64,000 nt of DNA from Flavobacterium pokkalii (GTDB lineage Bacteria; Bacteroidota; Bacteroidia; Flavobacteriales; Flavobacteriaceae). The stretch is taken from contig NZ_NASZ01000003.1 in the NCBI RefSeq assembly GCF_014596575.1, positions 124,001 through 188,000 on the forward strand. Reading direction: 5' to 3'. Below are positions 63,301-64,000 of this stretch, one piece after another. Under the pieces are notes generated by a model, which was not told where the DNA came from, searched no databases, and saw nothing but the letters and a program-made list of their open reading frames with translations. Position 1 is the stretch's first letter, and every line of letters begins with the position of its first letter. Made by a program: the position numbers and the translations under genes.

Positions 63301-64000
63301 CTGTCCTTCAGTTACTGACACTTTAAAACCTGATGCTGCCGTAGCCATTTCACGAATAGAAGTCGTCAGATAACCATCTGCCTGACCAATTTTGGATGGA
63401 TCAAATTTATTATTGGCATTATCTGATGGTGTATCAGCAGGAACATTAAACATTCCTGTGGAAGGATTCAAAACCACTACTTCATTATCATCTAGTCCGT
63501 TTAATTGTGATTCCCCTAAATCCTGAATCGCAATGACATTTCTAAGGTTATTAGATGTGGTATTCAAACGTGTTTGCTTGTTAGTTACCCAAACTTCAAT
63601 TCGGGTAATTTGCACCCGGCTGTCAATAAAAGGATAACTTTTTAAAGCCGCATCGTATCGGTTTCTAAAATATTGTGATAAAAAGAAGTGTCGGTCATTA
63701 TCATAATCCAAGGCAAATAAATCAAAATCCTGAATAGTTCCTCCACCCTGAGAAACAACCGTTTTTGTTTGCGATTTTTGCTCGGAGAAAACTCCGGTAA
63801 CTGTTGTTTTTCCAAATTGTAACTGCGCCTTCACCCCAAATAAACTCTGCGCTCCTCTAATCAGGGAACTGTTTAAAGGCATACTTACATTTCCAACTTC
63901 AATTTTTTGAATAATATCATCTTCCGTTGGCGCATATTCTAATTTTAACAGATTTTGAAAAGCAAAAGAAGACTGCGTATCATAATTAGCATTAACACTC
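57331..64000 (-). CDS. sprA: Gliding/type IX secretion protein SprA, C-terminal part
   Basis: 2,223 residues of the gene lie in the window; the frame stays open to the right edge, so the N-terminal part (a few hundred residues, to about 2,400 total) lies outside. The sequence reads EYAPTEDDIIQKIEVGNVSM, then PLNSSLIRGAQSLFGVKAQL, 'FSEQKSQTKTVVSQGGGTIQ', and many strands up to the end SGFTLRYNFGN. SprA is the giant outer-membrane barrel of the type IX secretion translocon. It exports adhesins and enzymes with a C-terminal signal. A Pro/Lys/Ala-rich linker (RKAPAVAPKPGQK) lies about two-thirds along. It is followed by gcvH and VanZ. Confidence 0.95.
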   Translation of the reverse strand, partial: SVNANYDTQSSFAFQNLLKLEYAPTEDDIIQKIEVGNVSMPLNSSLIRGAQSLFGVKAQLQFGKTTVTGVFSEQKSQTKTVVSQGGGTIQDFDLFALDYDNDRHFFLSQYFRNRYDAALKSYPFIDSRVQITRIEVWVTNKQTRLNTTSNNLRNVIAIQDLGESQLNGLDDNEVVVLNPSTGMFNVPADTPSDNANNKFDPSKIGQADGYLTTSIREMATAASGFKVSVTEGQDYSKLENARKLTTNEFTYHPQLGYISLQQRLSNDEILAVAYEYTIGDKVYQVGEFGNDGVDATLVTGTPQSTQAVVTQSLILKMLKSNLTNVSNPVWNLMMKNIYQIPGAYQIKQEDFRFNILYTDPSPLNYITPVAGNPFPVNPSPDDKVAETPLLNVFNLDKLNYNNDRQAGGDGFFDFVSGLTMDTQNGRIIFTTKEPFGELLFKKLSNNAGEDYANASTYNPNQSKYVFTAMYRKTQAKALEDSDKNKFLLRGKYKSSAGDGIPIGAYNVPQGSVVVTAGGRVLVEGVDYSVNYQLGRVQILDPSLQASNTPINVSLENNTVFGQQTRRFMGVNVEHKFSDNFTLGGTFLKMTEKPFTQKSNYGQESVNNTIFGFNTNFSTEVPFFTRLVNMLPNVDTDVPSNLSVRGEVAFLKPGTSKADQFQGESTLYVDDFEGSQSTIDMRSAYSWSLASTPENNTNSTYNFNASANDLSYGFKRAKLAWYTIDPIFYVQRPSGISNDDISLNATRRIYSEELYPNLDIAQGQTQVINTLDLSYFPSERGPYNNNSSFNLTPKENYGGIMRSISSTNFEQGNVEYIQLWVLDPYVGNGKSDATNTGKIYFNLGEISEDILKDGRKQYENGLGPDQIMTNPRPVWGDVPASQSLIYAFDADANNRKNQDVGLDGLNNNDEATVYTNFAGESDPAADDYTYYLNTSGGVKERYKNYNGVDGNSAVDINDPNRGATTVPDVEDINRDNTMNTINAYYEYSIEVRPDMKVGENYITDIRETTVPLPNGGTTDARWIQFKIPVSQPENTIGNISDFRSVRFMRMFMTGFENEVTMRFGALDLVRGEWRRYTSTLDPNDANVDDDGTELDVAAVNIQENDERCPVNYVTPPGVTREQLYNNNTLINQNEQSLSLRVAGDGLEIEDSRAVFKNVSVDMRQFKRLKMFLHAESLKGEIPLTDDQMVGFIRFGNDFTQNFYQIEIPLKVTATTDGNCKYTASEVWPEVNEIDLALSLLTKLKIESMSVDASTLPLDGIYYKNEDELDGDLANKVNKLRLGIKGNPNFGMVRTLMVGVKSNDTRQALKGEVWFNELRLAEMDNHGGMAAVLNVDTNFADFATVSATGKMSTVGFGTIEQGPNERSREDIQQYNIVTNINLGKLLPNRWGINLPFNYSVGEETIKPEYDPFNQDIKLKQLLKETDDADARANLRNRAIDYTKRTSINFIGVRKQRSAEQKPHVYDPENFTFSQSFNKVERHDYEIEDYLDQQASTTVDYAYSFENKPVEPFKKTKFMKKSSYWKLLSDFNFNYLPSNITFNTNINRQYNRQQYRQVDNVPGLELQPLYRRNFGFNYNYGFNFNLTKSLKFSYAASTNNLVKNYLDDSDQPIEDFSIWDSYWDIGDPNRHTQQIILNYDLPINKIPLFSFVKANYSYTGDYSWQKSANALSEIVVDGMNYNLGNTIQNARTNNLNASFNMDMLYKYLGLSPKAKTPVRKAPAVAPKPGQKITAAPKPQVQSNQFVDGLLGVLTSVKNIQINYSENSGTLLPGYTPSIGFLGSSRPSLGFIFGSQDDVRYEAAKNGWLTNYQEFSQNYTQVSNKVLRATANVDLFPDFKIDLNMDRSFSENYSEQYDVSADGMYNSRSPYNYGMFSISTVLIKTAFSQSDENSSAAFDDFRSNRLTVANRLAAEHPELYAGGIIQRYDAASLPAENPAADETDLANPNNPERKRIIVNDGYPIGFGKNNQAVLLPAFIAAYSGTDASKVSTGIFRNFPIPNWTIKYNGLMRYETFKKTFKRFSLQHSYRASYTINQFRSNFDYDNDSSGMDDSGNFYNKTLISNVNLVEQFSPLVRLDFELKNSLKVLTEIKKDRALSMSFDNNLLTEVKGIEYIVGLGYRFKNVVFSSRLADNPTGVIKGDINLKADLSYRNNQTIVRYLDYDNNQLAGGQNLWSLKVTADYSFSKNLTAIFYYDHSFSKAVISTSYPITNIRSGFTLRYNFGN

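Noticed and set aside
1..64000. tRNA or rRNA genes
   Set aside because: Intergenic gaps were scanned by eye for cloverleaf-like stems and conserved rRNA stretches; none was convincing.

Overview
The window looks like chromosome from a Flavobacterium-like member of the Bacteroidota. The evidence is the low GC content by eye, promoters of the TTG-N19/20-TAnnTTTG type, many short-leader lipoproteins, and typical family genes: sprA and a probable remB for gliding and type IX secretion, a PorP/SprF protein, DUF4270, DUF6089, split caa3-type oxidase genes, and the sprA-gcvH-VanZ order. No rRNA, tRNA, CRISPR array, transposase or prophage was seen.

Layout. Bases 1-515 hold the 3' end of a PL11 rhamnogalacturonan lyase. 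Bases 611-2392 hold an AT-rich three-gene cassette: a GHKL-type ATPase with a STAS-like N-terminus, a DUF4325 STAS-like protein and a PIN nuclease. It is my best candidate for an undescribed system. Bases 2570-6607 hold a quinol nitric-oxide reductase with an elaborate leader, a lipoprotein, an mARC/YcbX-like MOSC protein, and a decayed fragment of a second MOSC gene. Bases 6783-19297 form a copper/heavy-metal efflux island: a CopA ATPase, small metal-binding proteins, an AraC regulator with a metal-binding-like N-terminus, a DUF3347 protein, two CusB adaptors, CusC, a CusA split into two reading frames, and two cysteine-rich secreted proteins. Bases 19388-22844 hold a small membrane protein, a two-domain GH43 protein and a frameshifted GH43 gene.

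Bases 22991-33166 are housekeeping: an alpha/beta hydrolase, pdxJ, a CBS protein, nadK, and an envelope-assembly run (DUF6089, uppS, bamA, two OmpH/Skp-like genes) followed by murI. Bases 33168-41518 hold envelope proteins and a compact five-gene operon: outer-membrane barrel, Kelch lipoprotein, DUF4907, LytS-type kinase and LytTR regulator. Bases 41643-47713 hold a NifU-like protein, tsaB, a TolC/HlyD pair without a pump gene, and DUF4403.

Bases 47793-52910 hold the cytochrome oxidase biogenesis and subunit genes: heme O synthase, two subunit III genes, subunit IV, two SCO-family proteins, DUF420 and a small membrane protein. Bases 53053-64000 hold DUF2750, a RemB-like gliding protein, deoC, VanZ, gcvH and most of sprA, which runs off the right edge.

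The genes suggest an aerobic, surface-gliding, plant-polysaccharide-using bacterium equipped for nitric oxide and copper stress. Three frame or decay events stand out (CusA, GH43, MOSC remnant). The first two sit at short homopolymer runs and should be checked against reads before being treated as biology.
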